A stretch of 64,000 nt of DNA from Bacteroidota bacterium. Its GTDB lineage: Bacteria > Bacteroidota > Bacteroidia > Chitinophagales > Chitinophagaceae. Position 1 is the stretch's first letter. The number at the start of each line of letters is the position of its first letter. The stretch spans positions 184,229 through 248,228 of the forward strand of contig JAFEAB010000096.1 in the NCBI GenBank assembly GCA_018266615.1, in the 5' to 3' direction. The notes under the pieces were generated by a model. It was not told where the DNA came from and ran no database searches. It was given only the letters and a program-made list of their open reading frames with translations. Below are positions 53,135-62,847 of the stretch, in pieces. The translations under genes and the position numbers were made by a program.

Positions 53135-54220
53135 TTGCTTAATACAGAAAAAATAAAAATCCTGGTTGCCGTGCCATCGCTGGAATGTGGCGGGTTAGAA
53201 AAAAATGTGGCTTTCCTCATAAACAATCTCAATCTGGATAAATTTGACGTATTCCTTGTAATTATTAACAACAAGAATCCTTATTTTCCGATAAAGATTG
53301 ATAAAGAAAAAGTAATTGACTTTGCCGCAGCAGGGGCCAGAAAAGCAATGCCTGCATTAATAAAAATTACGAAAGAAATAAATCCGGACATTCTTCTCAC
53401 TGCCTCAAACCACCTCAACCTGCTTTGTGCCATCTATAAACACAAATTTCCAAAGCGCATGAAATTGCTGGCGCGGGAATCGAGTATTGTAAGCCAAAAT
53501 GTGAAGTTTGGAAAATTCCCCTGGATGTACAACCAAATGCTGAAGCATTTTTATAAAAAGACCGACGTCCTTGTTTGCCAATCGGAGTATATGAAAAGGG
53601 ATCTCCATGATAATTACGGAATCCCGGATAAGAAAATAAGAGTAATCAGCAATGCGGTGATTGCTCCTGATCCACCCAAAGGAAATGTACATTCCATCCC
53701 CGTATTTATCAGCGTGGGCAGATTAAGGCCCGAAAAAGGGATGACAGAAATGCTGAAAGCGGTTTCAAAACTGGACTTCCCTTTTATGCTTCATATTGTA
53801 GGAGATGGTCCTGAAAGGAATCGCCTTGAATACCTGGCGGTACAATTGGGAATAAGCGAAAAAATCTCTTTTCATGGGAATAGGGAGGCCCCATTTGCAA
53901 TAGAGGAAAAACCCAGCCTGTTTTTGATTACCTCTCAGTATGAGGGTTTCCCCAATGCCGTTTTGGAAGCAGGGGCGTTGGGCATCCCAACAATCGCCTA
54001 CCGGGCACCAGGCGGCCTTGTTGAAATAATAAGGGATGGAGAAAACGGATTTTTGGTGAACCCCGGAGATCCGATTGAATTTGCACAAAAAATAAAGCAG
54101 GCGCTTCATTATCCCTTTAACGCCGGAAATATCAGCCAAAGAACGCTGGCAAATTATTCACCGGCTTCTATAATAAAAAAATGGGAAAATCTATTTGAAG
54201 ATATATTAATACAACGGTGA
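53135..54220 (+). CDS. Glycosyltransferase, GT4 family
   Basis: 361 residues. N-terminal KIKILVAVPSLECGGLEKNV and the C-terminal donor domain with FISVGRLRPEKGMTEMLKAV, HIVGDGPERNRLEYLAVQLG and the E-x7-E region SQYEGFPNAVLEAGALGIPT identify a GT4 retaining glycosyltransferase. It starts with TTG at 53135, because no ATG lies before the conserved beta-strand. It probably transfers a nucleotide-sugar residue to a lipid-linked glycan. Acceptor and donor unknown. Confidence 0.88.
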   Translation: MLNTEKIKILVAVPSLECGGLEKNVAFLINNLNLDKFDVFLVIINNKNPYFPIKIDKEKVIDFAAAGARKAMPALIKITKEINPDILLTASNHLNLLCAIYKHKFPKRMKLLARESSIVSQNVKFGKFPWMYNQMLKHFYKKTDVLVCQSEYMKRDLHDNYGIPDKKIRVISNAVIAPDPPKGNVHSIPVFISVGRLRPEKGMTEMLKAVSKLDFPFMLHIVGDGPERNRLEYLAVQLGISEKISFHGNREAPFAIEEKPSLFLITSQYEGFPNAVLEAGALGIPTIAYRAPGGLVEIIRDGENGFLVNPGDPIEFAQKIKQALHYPFNAGNISQRTLANYSPASIIKKWENLFEDILIQR

Positions 54221-55704
54221 TGGATACCCTTAAATTTCTTTTCGCCCTGCTCATCATTTCCTGCTCTGCCCACCCATCCGCAGGCCAGCAGGATGGATAC
54301 ATGGTAAAAAGTATAAAATCTTTTGGCGCTAAAGGAGATGGAAAAACAAACGACCATGCCGCCTTTCAAAAAGCGGCTGCGTTCTTTAACGCAAGAAAAG
54401 GAAATGGGAAATTGGTCATTGAAAAGGGGACCTACCTGGTGGGAAAGCAAACCTTCATCAAAGATAATCCCGACAAATACGCAGGCGCATATACCGGTGA
54501 TGCCGTGCTGGATATCCACGGATGTAGCAACTTCACCGTAGAGGGCAAAAAAGGAAGTATCCTCAAATTCAATGCGGGCCTACGACAAGGCACCTTTTCT
54601 CCCGAAACCGGAAAACCTTTTTTTCATGATTTCAAAGATATTTATAACCGGAAAGAATACCGGGGCTACCGGTCCACCGCGGGTATTGCCATCAAAATTT
54701 CAAATTGCGATGATATTACCATAAAAGGCCTTAGCCTGGATGGAAACATGGATGGGTTAGTCCTGGGAGGTACCTGGGGTATTGGGTCGAATGCATATGA
54801 ATTGGAACATTACGGTATTTACATTCTTGACGCTTCCCACATCAACCTTAATAATTTATACATCCATCATTTTGCTGTTGATGGCATTTGTATCATTAAT
54901 AAAGGGCAGGAGCGCAAAACCACAGGTATTACCCTATCCGACAGCCAGGTAAACTATCCAGGGCGTAACGGACTGAGCTGGGTAGGAGGCGATTCTGTTT
55001 CTGTTTATAGGTGTTCGTTCGAAAACAGTGCAAGAGGAAAAATAAGCGAATCGCCGGCAGCGGGGATGGATATTGAAGTGGAAAATAACAGTTTTTGTAC
55101 GAACGGATATTTCGAAGATTGCCGGTTTATTGGTTCAAAAGGGTCGGCCCTCACCTCCGGCAGCAAGGAAAAATCGAAAAATATGCGTTTTAAAAATTGC
55201 ACGTTTGCTTCACCGTTATATTACACTATTGTGGTAGATGCACCTTTTCATGTTTTTGAAGATTGTAAATTTTATGGCAGTGTGCTGGTTTGGCAACGTG
55301 CAACAACCAAAGAAGACGCCACATATTTCAAACAATGCAGCTTCGAAGAAACCTATAAGGGAATAAAAATGTACGATGCCCGGTATCTCTTTGGAGCAGA
55401 AGCTACCGGAATATATTTCGATTCCTGCCAATTTAATGCCCAAACAACAGCCTGTTTTTACCTGGCCTCCCATGCAGATAATTGCGATGAAGGAAATCCA
55501 CAAAAATTCTTTCTGAAAAATTGCCTCTTTAAAAATACGGCTACCACCCAACTTGCCCTTGCCCCTACCGTAGCAGGAATTGCCCATCATTCCGAATTTA
55601 CCAACTGTAGATTTTACGCCCATAAAGGATATACCTGGGAGATAAACTACAAGGGCAACTGCTTTGCCAATAGGGGTGGAAACCAGTTTTATCAAATTCC
55701 CTAA
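54220..55704 (+). CDS. Secreted right-handed parallel beta-helix protein (pectate-lyase-like)
   Basis: 494 residues from the ATG at 54220, whose A is the last base of the preceding TGA. N-terminal hydrophobic signal with a possible lipobox (LIISC). YMVKSIKSFGAKGDGKTNDH is the start of the pectate_lyase_3-type helix, and later coils carry repeated short strands (GITLSDSQVNYPGRNGLSWV, MRFKNCTFASPLYYTIVV). The fold is used by polysaccharide lyases, hydrolases and epimerases; no catalytic residues can be assigned. Its place inside the cluster suggests it trims or modifies the exported glycan. An alternative GTG start at 54217 adds one residue. Confidence 0.75.
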   Translation: MDTLKFLFALLIISCSAHPSAGQQDGYMVKSIKSFGAKGDGKTNDHAAFQKAAAFFNARKGNGKLVIEKGTYLVGKQTFIKDNPDKYAGAYTGDAVLDIHGCSNFTVEGKKGSILKFNAGLRQGTFSPETGKPFFHDFKDIYNRKEYRGYRSTAGIAIKISNCDDITIKGLSLDGNMDGLVLGGTWGIGSNAYELEHYGIYILDASHINLNNLYIHHFAVDGICIINKGQERKTTGITLSDSQVNYPGRNGLSWVGGDSVSVYRCSFENSARGKISESPAAGMDIEVENNSFCTNGYFEDCRFIGSKGSALTSGSKEKSKNMRFKNCTFASPLYYTIVVDAPFHVFEDCKFYGSVLVWQRATTKEDATYFKQCSFEETYKGIKMYDARYLFGAEATGIYFDSCQFNAQTTACFYLASHADNCDEGNPQKFFLKNCLFKNTATTQLALAPTVAGIAHHSEFTNCRFYAHKGYTWEINYKGNCFANRGGNQFYQIP

Positions 55705-55735
55705 TCCCATCCGCTTTTACGGATATTTGCAGCCA

Positions 55736-56929
55736 ATGCCACAAAAAGAAGCCCTCCTTATTACAATCAATTCATTACGCTCAGGCGGTGCAGAGCGGGT
55801 GGTTTCCCAATTATTGTGGTTCCTCAGTAAAGAATTTGAAGTGCACCTGGCTCTCTATAGCCCAATAATTGAATTCAATATACCGGAAGAAGTGAAGATT
55901 TTCGATATGAATCAGTCGGAGGAAGAAGGCGCAGCCAAAATGTTGTTTAAACTACCGGCTATGGCTAAAAAGCTGGCAGCATATTGTAAAACCAATAATA
56001 TCCGGTATAGCATTGCCTTCCTTAACCGCCCCTGTTACCTCAATACATTGATGCGGAAATGGTATGGTTATAAAGGCCGGATAGTGATGTGTGAACGCAC
56101 CCACCAAACCGCGATGCTTTCCACCAAATCGTGGCTCACTCGTTTTATGACAAGGCTATTGATACCCATTGCCTACAATACCGCTGACCTGGTCCTGGCC
56201 AATGCAGAAGCCATGAAGCAGGACCTTATCAAAACCATGCATGTACGAAAACCCATCGCTGTAATTTATAACCCCATCAACATTCCCATCATAGAACAAA
56301 AAGCGAAAGAGCCGGTCAACTTTACAAAAGAGCCCGGGGTCTTTTATTTTATTGCCGTCGGGAATTTTAGAAAAGAAAAAAACTTCCCCTTACTGATTGA
56401 AGCTTTCAACGGAATGAAAAATAAAACCTGTACCCTTATCCTGGTGGGTAATGGACCAGACATGGGAAGGATAGAAGCGCTGCTGGCCGGAGCCGGAACT
56501 ACACAAAGGGTAATTTTTACCGGCATGCAACGAAACCCCTATAAATGGATGGGCCTGGCAGATGCTTTTGTTTTGCCATCCGATGTGGAAGGATTTCCTA
56601 ATGTTTTGCTCGAGGCACTGGCGTTGGGTTTACCTGCTATTGCTACGGATTGCTATTGTGGCCCCAGGGAAATGATTGCTCCACAAAATGGAGAAACAGG
56701 ATCACTTAAGGGTCATTACCAGGAAGTTGAATACGGCATCCTGACCCCGGTGGGATCTCCTGAAACACTGGCCGTTGCAATGGACAGGATGGTATCGGAT
56801 ATAAAGTTACGGGAACGGTTAATCGAAAGAAGCCGCAACAGGGCTATTGCGTTTGCCCTTCCGGAAGTTGCCCTGCTGTATGAAGAGGCGTTTTCGGGAC
56901 GCGGTTCCTTTCAAAATAAAGAATGCTGA
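55736..56929 (+). CDS. Glycosyltransferase, GT4 family
   Basis: 397 residues from the ATG at 55736; the longer frame (from 55664) would begin inside the preceding gene. N-terminal ALLITINSLRSGGAERVVSQ and C-terminal YFIAVGNFRKEKNFPLLIEA, LVGNGPDMGRIEALLAGAG and PSDVEGFPNVLLEALALGLP are typical of GT4. A near -7 box (GATATTTG at 55722-55729) lies just ahead. Its 3' end overlaps the opposite-strand polymerase-like gene by 86 bp. Confidence 0.88.
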   Translation: MPQKEALLITINSLRSGGAERVVSQLLWFLSKEFEVHLALYSPIIEFNIPEEVKIFDMNQSEEEGAAKMLFKLPAMAKKLAAYCKTNNIRYSIAFLNRPCYLNTLMRKWYGYKGRIVMCERTHQTAMLSTKSWLTRFMTRLLIPIAYNTADLVLANAEAMKQDLIKTMHVRKPIAVIYNPINIPIIEQKAKEPVNFTKEPGVFYFIAVGNFRKEKNFPLLIEAFNGMKNKTCTLILVGNGPDMGRIEALLAGAGTTQRVIFTGMQRNPYKWMGLADAFVLPSDVEGFPNVLLEALALGLPAIATDCYCGPREMIAPQNGETGSLKGHYQEVEYGILTPVGSPETLAVAMDRMVSDIKLRERLIERSRNRAIAFALPEVALLYEEAFSGRGSFQNKEC

Positions 56930-58205
56930 ATAAACCGGCCACATAAAACGGAATTATTGGAATCCTGTACCTGGCAAGGGTGCCGAAATTAAATGTAGAT
57001 AGCCCGATCATGGCCGCAAAAAGCAACGAAAAGCTTATACACAAAAAGGTAAAGGGATTGGAAATGATGGCCGAAAAAAAATACCGGGGCCTCGCTTTAA
57101 AAAAGACATAAAGAGTTAAACAAAGTAAACTCAGGCTTTCCAGAGAAAACAACAGCATGATAATATTTTTTGATTCCCAGGGAAAAGGCCGGTAAAGCGT
57201 AGCCACAATTCCATCGGGCATCTTTTTAAAGAAACCACTCAGGGTGGGTTCAAATGCACCCAGATCGAACATGCCCCCGGCATCCCCCGATTCATTGATA
57301 TAGTTGTACTGCTGTTCCTTCATATTATCGAATAACTTATCTACTGCATAATACCCCAGCGACTCATCAATATACTTTGCATTCAGTATGTATATGATTA
57401 CAAGTCCACCCAGCAGGACTGGCAAAACCGCCCTCCGGATAAACTTGCTCGGAATTTTCCGCAGCATGTTCACCATCAGGTAAAATATATACGGAATAAT
57501 AAAGGCGGCCAGGATGTAAACCTTAATGATAACAAGCACCGTTGCTCCGGCAAACAGGATCATTAAAAATTTTAGGCTGAACTGCTTTTTAAAAAATATC
57601 TTATGACCCGCATAAAACATCCAACCCAGGCCTGCCATACAAAGGCTGTCTTTTAATATGCCTGATCCAAAAACACTCATGGTTGGGAAAAAGAGGATGA
57701 AGATAGCCAGCCGCTTATGCCATTCGGGCATGATGTCACAAATTGCCTGAAAGAGCTTAAATACACCGGAATAAGCTATGATAGCAAAGAATACCGTAAC
57801 CACCAGGTACCGGTTAAACCCTATATAACTCAGCAACAGCGCAACTTTCTCTACCGCCAGCCCCTGCGAACTTCCACCACCTATTACATTATGCGTTTCC
57901 CGGATTGATTTATAATCATCCCCCATCAAATGCCAAAAGGTATCGGCGCCGGTACGGATGAGGTGTTTAAAATAAATGGCATCCTTAAAATACGTAAGGC
58001 TATCGCCAAACCCATAATAGTAATATAATAGGAAAGCATAGAAGACGGCGCAAACCATCTTAAAGAGGAACCCTTTAATCAGGTAGCGCTGGTAAAGTTC
58101 ATTCTGGGGGTGCCTTCGTTTAATAAACCAAAGAATGGCAACAAAAAACAAAACATAGGCTGGAACCAGGAACAAATCAATCCAGTCTATCATTTCTTTA
58201 TACAT
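56844..58205 (-). CDS. Polytopic membrane protein, candidate Wzy-type polymerase
   Basis: 453 residues with about 11-12 hydrophobic spans and two large loops (for example GDSLTYFKDAIYFKHLIRTG in the N-terminal half and around 295-325). General layout and company with flippases and glycosyltransferases fit an O-antigen or exopolysaccharide polymerase (Wzy/EpsG-like), which have little sequence conservation. It is the only leftward gene in the cluster; its last 86 bp lie inside the coding region of the facing glycosyltransferase. Function inferred from context only. Confidence 0.55.
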   Translation of the reverse strand: MYKEMIDWIDLFLVPAYVLFFVAILWFIKRRHPQNELYQRYLIKGFLFKMVCAVFYAFLLYYYYGFGDSLTYFKDAIYFKHLIRTGADTFWHLMGDDYKSIRETHNVIGGGSSQGLAVEKVALLLSYIGFNRYLVVTVFFAIIAYSGVFKLFQAICDIMPEWHKRLAIFILFFPTMSVFGSGILKDSLCMAGLGWMFYAGHKIFFKKQFSLKFLMILFAGATVLVIIKVYILAAFIIPYIFYLMVNMLRKIPSKFIRRAVLPVLLGGLVIIYILNAKYIDESLGYYAVDKLFDNMKEQQYNYINESGDAGGMFDLGAFEPTLSGFFKKMPDGIVATLYRPFPWESKNIIMLLFSLESLSLLCLTLYVFFKARPRYFFSAIISNPFTFLCISFSLLFAAMIGLSTFNFGTLARYRIPIIPFYVAGLFSILYFERNRVPKTPLHTAGQLPEGQTQ

Positions 58206-58260
58206 CTCTGAAATTAGCGTGCTTAAGCCCTTAGGGGAAGGCTGGTTAGCAAATTTGGGT

Positions 58261-58268
58261 TATTTTTG
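58261..58268 (+). promoter_or_regulatory. -7 promoter box of the second half of the cluster
   Basis: TATTTTTG, exact TAnnTTTG, 25 nt before the ATG at 58294. It overlaps the upstream in-frame extension of the glycosyltransferase frame and decides the start. Confidence 0.6.
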
Positions 58269-58293
58269 CGCTCTTTCAAAAAACCCATCCCGG

Positions 58294-59469
58294 ATGAAGC
58301 TTCGGCTGGTAAGAATGACGGCGGCATCGATGGCATTAAAGGTATCAACCCGGGGGCAACCCCGGTATATGAGCCAGCACGGTTTTGATGTTACCATGAT
58401 TAGTTCCGATGGATGGGAATTACCCGCAGTTATCGCCCTCGAAAAAGTGCCACACATTACGGTTAACCTTCCCCGTAAACTGACTCCCATTGCCGATGCC
58501 AGGGCGATTTGGAAATTGTACCGGCTTTTCAAGCAATTAAAGCCCCATATCATTCACACCGAAAACTTAAAAGCCAACCTTTGCGGACTCATTGCCGGAT
58601 GGATGGCAGGGGTACCCGTGCGCATTCAAACGATGGCAGGATTGGTATCTCCCACCAAAAAAGGAATAAAGGGATGGATGGTAAGGCAGGCTGAAATCAT
58701 CTCCTGCTGGTTTGCAACCGATGTTTGGCCCAATAGCTATTCCTCGCTTGAGTTTATGCTAAAAACACGGATGGTAAACCCTAAAAAGGCAAGAGTGATT
58801 GGCAAAGGTTCCACCAATGGGATTGATCTGGAAAGATTTAACCCGGATGCTATTCTTCCCCAAAGACTGGAAGAAATAAAAAAATCAATTCATTGGCAAC
58901 CCGAAGACAAGATTTTATTATTCGTGGGGCGCATGGTGAGAGAGAAGGGGGTGGAAGAGCTGGTGGCTGCTTTTGAAAAAATTCAAACCCAGTACCCGAA
59001 TTTAAAATTAGTATTACTTGGCCCCGAAGAAGCAGACCTGGACCCGCTTTCATCGGCCACCATTCAGGCCATTCAATTCAATCCCCGCATCATCCATATT
59101 GAATGGACGGATGAGGTGGAATATTACCTGGCACTATCCGGGTTATTTGTGTTTCCCAGTTACCGGGAAGGTTTTCCCAATGTTATCATGCAGGCCGGCG
59201 CTATGAAGTGCCCTGTGGTTTGTGCGCGTGTTTTTGGCAACGTGGATATTATCCGGGATAAAGAAAACGGGATTCTTCATGAAGCCCAGGATACGGATGC
59301 TTTGGTTGATGCCCTTCATTTTGCACTGAAAAATCCCGGTCTGGTCCAAAAATTTTCAGCACAACTTTATGAGGAGATGGTTAAAGATTTTGACCGCTAT
59401 TCGATATATAAACTATATATTAAGGAATACCACTCCCTGGTTGAAAGCAGGAGTAATCACAAATCGTAG
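58294..59469 (+). CDS. Glycosyltransferase, GT4 family
   Basis: 391 residues from the ATG at 58294 (MKLRLVRMTAASMALKVSTR). The frame is open upstream to 58219 but contains the promoter. The acceptor half has RFMSQHGFDV-type (RYMSQHGFDVTMISSDGWEL); the donor half has ILLFVGRMVREKGVEELVAA, VLLGPEEADLDPLSSA and SYREGFPNVIMQAGAMKCPV. It resembles enzymes adding the first or second hexosamine-type sugar to a lipid carrier, but the substrate is not certain. Confidence 0.86.
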   Translation: MKLRLVRMTAASMALKVSTRGQPRYMSQHGFDVTMISSDGWELPAVIALEKVPHITVNLPRKLTPIADARAIWKLYRLFKQLKPHIIHTENLKANLCGLIAGWMAGVPVRIQTMAGLVSPTKKGIKGWMVRQAEIISCWFATDVWPNSYSSLEFMLKTRMVNPKKARVIGKGSTNGIDLERFNPDAILPQRLEEIKKSIHWQPEDKILLFVGRMVREKGVEELVAAFEKIQTQYPNLKLVLLGPEEADLDPLSSATIQAIQFNPRIIHIEWTDEVEYYLALSGLFVFPSYREGFPNVIMQAGAMKCPVVCARVFGNVDIIRDKENGILHEAQDTDALVDALHFALKNPGLVQKFSAQLYEEMVKDFDRYSIYKLYIKEYHSLVESRSNHKS

Positions 59470-59594
59470 TGTTGTATTGTATTAATTTTATTTTATTTGC
59501 ATCGCTTTCAGCAATTAATTTGACAAAAAGGCAATAAACCACCCATTTTTGCCGTATGTGCAATGCATTATTTCTGGAAAAATTGAATAATTAA

Positions 59595-60656
59595 ATGGAT
59601 ATGAAAAAAACAATTCTCCTTACAGGCGGTGCGGGCTTTATTGGATCTCACCTCACGCGGCTGTTTGTAAATAAATACCCTCAATATAAAATCGTAAACC
59701 TCGATAAACTCACCTATGCCGGAAACCTGGAGAATCTGAAAGACATAGAGCATGCTCCCAATTACAGTTTTGTAATGGGGGATATCGCAGACCTGGCCCT
59801 GGTTCGTCGTTTATTTGAGGAGTATAAGTTTGATAGTGTTTTGCACTGCGCCGCTGAAAGCCACGTAGACCGTTCCATTGCCGACCCGCTTTCTTTTGTG
59901 CAAACCAATGTGATAGGTACGGTTACGCTGCTGCAGGTAGCCAAAGATGCCTGGAAGGGAAATATGGATGGAAAGTTGTTCTATCATATTTCCACCGATG
60001 AAGTGTACGGCTCGTTGGGTGCGGAAGGGTTCTTCACCGAAGAAACTTCCTACGACCCCCGCAGCCCTTACTCTGCTTCCAAAGCCTCTTCCGATCATTT
60101 TGTGAGAGCCTATTACCATACTTACCAGCTTCCCGTAAAAATTTCGAATTGCTCAAATAATTACGGCCCCTATCATTTCCCGGAAAAACTAATTCCTCTT
60201 TGTATCAACAACATCATTCACAAAAAGCCCCTGCCCATTTATGGGAAAGGAGAAAATGTGCGCGACTGGTTGTTTGTAGAAGATCATGCCCGGGCCATCG
60301 ACCTTATCTTTCATGAAGGAAAAATTGGGGAGACCTATAATATTGGAGGCCACAACGAATGGACCAACATAGCTCTAATCCGGGAATTGTGCCGGCAAAT
60401 GGATGAAAAATTAAACCGCGAACCGGGAGAAAACGAAAAATTAATCAGCTTTGTAAAAGACCGGGCCGGGCACGACTTACGTTACGCAATAGACGCAACC
60501 AAATTAAAAGAAGAACTCGGCTGGATGCCCTCCCTTCAGTTTGAGGAAGGTTTATCGCGTACCATCAACTGGTACCTCAATAACCAGCAATGGTTAAATG
60601 ATGTGACCAGCGGAAATTACCAGAATTATTATCAACAACAATATTTAAGCAGATAA
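59595..60656 (+). CDS. rfbB: dTDP-glucose 4,6-dehydratase
   Basis: 353 residues. NAD-binding [17 protein letters not shown], catalytic [13 protein letters not shown] and [20 protein letters not shown] (YxxxK) and the [16 protein letters not shown] block mark RmlB/RfbB. It converts dTDP-glucose to dTDP-4-keto-6-deoxyglucose, the route to dTDP-rhamnose and other deoxysugars. The next gene, rfbA, overlaps its stop by 1 bp (TAATG). Confidence 0.97.
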   Translation: MDMKKTILLTGGAGFIGSHLTRLFVNKYPQYKIVNLDKLTYAGNLENLKDIEHAPNYSFVMGDIADLALVRRLFEEYKFDSVLHCAAESHVDRSIADPLSFVQTNVIGTVTLLQVAKDAWKGNMDGKLFYHISTDEVYGSLGAEGFFTEETSYDPRSPYSASKASSDHFVRAYYHTYQLPVKISNCSNNYGPYHFPEKLIPLCINNIIHKKPLPIYGKGENVRDWLFVEDHARAIDLIFHEGKIGETYNIGGHNEWTNIALIRELCRQMDEKLNREPGENEKLISFVKDRAGHDLRYAIDATKLKEELGWMPSLQFEEGLSRTINWYLNNQQWLNDVTSGNYQNYYQQQYLSR

Positions 60657-61513
60657 TGAAAGGCATTATACTTGCCGGCGGATCCGGCACCCGGTTGTAT
60701 CCCATCACAATGGGAATTAGCAAGCAACTCATGCCCATTTATGATAAACCCATGATCTATTACCCGCTAAGCACCCTCATGCTGGCTGGTATCCGGGATA
60801 TTCTGGTGATTACAACCCCCGATGATCAATCGCAGTTTATCCGCCTGCTGGGCGATGGCAGCCAATGGGGTTGCCATATTTCCTATGCCATCCAGGAGAA
60901 ACCCAACGGATTGGCTCAGGCATTTGTAATTGGCGAAACATTTATCGGGAACGACAGTGCCGCCCTGGTTCTTGGTGATAATATTTTTTATGGCAGCCGG
61001 TTCAGCAAATTACTGTTGGATTCTGCCAACCCCGAGGGTGCTATTATATTTGCATATGCCGTTAGCGATCCCGAACGATATGGCGTGGTTGAATTTGATG
61101 CACAATTCAATGCATTGAGCATCGAGGAAAAACCAAAACAGCCCAAAAGCCATTATGCTGTTCCGGGTTTATATTTTTATAACAATGAAGTGGTGGAAAT
61201 TGCTAGGAATATTAAACCAGGGCCAAGAGGTGAATTCGAGATAACAGATGTAAATCGCATCTACCTCGAAAACAAAAAATTAAAAGTAGGTGTGCTCGAC
61301 CGGGGTTTTGCCTGGCTTGATACCGGAACCTTCGATTCCCTGCACGATGCCAGCGAATACGTGCGTGTGATAGAAAAAAGGCAGGGATTAAAAATTGGAT
61401 GCCCGGAAGAAATTGCATACAGGATGGGTTTTATTAATAAAGAACAATTAGAGAAACTGGCAACCGTGCTTTTAAAAAGCGGATATGGAGAATACCTGAC
61501 CCGGATTAAATAA
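60656..61513 (+). CDS. rfbA: Glucose-1-phosphate thymidylyltransferase
   Basis: 285 residues. [20 protein letters not shown] and [20 protein letters not shown] are the RmlA/RfbA signature, [10 protein letters not shown] holds the metal-binding aspartate, and [20 protein letters not shown] the C-terminal part. It makes dTDP-glucose from dTTP and glucose-1-phosphate, the step before RfbB. Coupled to rfbB by a 1-bp overlap. rfbC and rfbD are not in the window. Confidence 0.97.
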   Translation: MKGIILAGGSGTRLYPITMGISKQLMPIYDKPMIYYPLSTLMLAGIRDILVITTPDDQSQFIRLLGDGSQWGCHISYAIQEKPNGLAQAFVIGETFIGNDSAALVLGDNIFYGSRFSKLLLDSANPEGAIIFAYAVSDPERYGVVEFDAQFNALSIEEKPKQPKSHYAVPGLYFYNNEVVEIARNIKPGPRGEFEITDVNRIYLENKKLKVGVLDRGFAWLDTGTFDSLHDASEYVRVIEKRQGLKIGCPEEIAYRMGFINKEQLEKLATVLLKSGYGEYLTRIK

Positions 61514-61551
61514 ACCCCGCCGGAGGAAATCCGGCAACAACGGGAAACTTA

Positions 61552-62838
61552 ATGGCAAAAATTTCAGGAAGGCTTGTTAGGCTTGGAAGGAATCCCGTAC
61601 TTCAATCGATTGGAAAATATTCCTTCACCAATTTCTTTGCAAAGGGAGCCTCCTTCCTTTTGCTGTTTATATTCACCAATCCCATTTACATTACTCCGTC
61701 CGAAAACGGGCTACTGAGCCTGTTTAGCAACAGCCTGGTATTTTTAATGCCCTTCCTTTCATTGGGCATTGTTCATTCCAGTTCCACTGATTTCTTCAGG
61801 TACGACAAGGAGAAGTTCAGCTCTGCCTTTACTTCGGGGTTTATTCCTCCTATTTTTGTCCTGGTTTTATCGATAGTCCTTTTTTATATTTTCAGAGACG
61901 AATTGAACTCCGCTTACGGTTTTCCCTTTATGTTTGTCTGGATTATCCCGGTTATTACCTTTCTCAGTTTTTGCAACGAGCAATTGATGAGCCTTATCCG
62001 GAACAATAACCAGCCCAACCGGTATATGGCGGTAAACATGAGCCGCACCGTGCTTGAACTTGGGATTTCGGCCATCCTGATTGTTTTTTTTGCCTGGCGC
62101 TGGAAGGGAAGAGTGGCTGGTATCTTTATTGCTTACCTGTTAATAAGTCTTTACGGTTTGTACTATTTCATCCGCAATGGATACCTCTTTGGAAAAGTAA
62201 GCCGCAAATCCATCCTGCAGGATATTTATTATGGAGGACCTGTAATCCTGCTGCAGATCAGTATCTTCTCAATGAGTGCTTCGGACAAATTTTTCCTGGC
62301 TCATGTTGATGATGCCCAAAACACACAGGTGGGTATTTACAGCATTGCCTGCATTTATTCATCAGTTATAACGGTGATGTCTACAGCCATTTTACAATAT
62401 ATTTTCCCTAAAGTATATTCCCTGCTTTCAGAAAAAAACATCAACTATAAATCTATTAAAAGGAACTTCCTGTTATACGGTGGGCTGGCGGCGGCGGGAA
62501 CATTATTGGTTATCTCGCTGAGCCCATTCATGTTTAAACACTTCATAAACCCCCGGTACAACGAGGCACTCCGCTATCTTTTCCTGATTTGCATGGGGTA
62601 CTTCCTTTGGTGCGTGAGTTATTTCTTTTATTCCTTTCTTTTATTTTATAAAGACAAGAAGAAAATATTCTGGCTTTCCCTTAGCAGTATGATTGTAAGC
62701 CTGACCATGAACTACCTGTTGATTAACCGGTGGGGGGCAGATGGGGCCGCCATGAGCATTCTATGCAGTTATGCCGTTGTATTGGTGCTTACCATGATAT
62801 TCACCCGAAAGTTTTGGTCAAAATTTTTATTCGTCTAA
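61552..62838 (+). CDS. Polysaccharide flippase (second Wzx-type protein)
   Basis: 428 residues, about 12 spans, with NFFAKGASFLLLFIFTNPIY and IYYGGPVILLQISIFSMSAS near the positions seen in PST/MATE flippases. A second flippase in one cluster suggests two different exported units or a membrane protein of related function. It starts 38 bp after rfbA. Confidence 0.85.
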   Translation: MAKISGRLVRLGRNPVLQSIGKYSFTNFFAKGASFLLLFIFTNPIYITPSENGLLSLFSNSLVFLMPFLSLGIVHSSSTDFFRYDKEKFSSAFTSGFIPPIFVLVLSIVLFYIFRDELNSAYGFPFMFVWIIPVITFLSFCNEQLMSLIRNNNQPNRYMAVNMSRTVLELGISAILIVFFAWRWKGRVAGIFIAYLLISLYGLYYFIRNGYLFGKVSRKSILQDIYYGGPVILLQISIFSMSASDKFFLAHVDDAQNTQVGIYSIACIYSSVITVMSTAILQYIFPKVYSLLSEKNINYKSIKRNFLLYGGLAAAGTLLVISLSPFMFKHFINPRYNEALRYLFLICMGYFLWCVSYFFYSFLLFYKDKKKIFWLSLSSMIVSLTMNYLLINRWGADGAAMSILCSYAVVLVLTMIFTRKFWSKFLFV

Positions 62839-62847
62839 ATCAAGACA

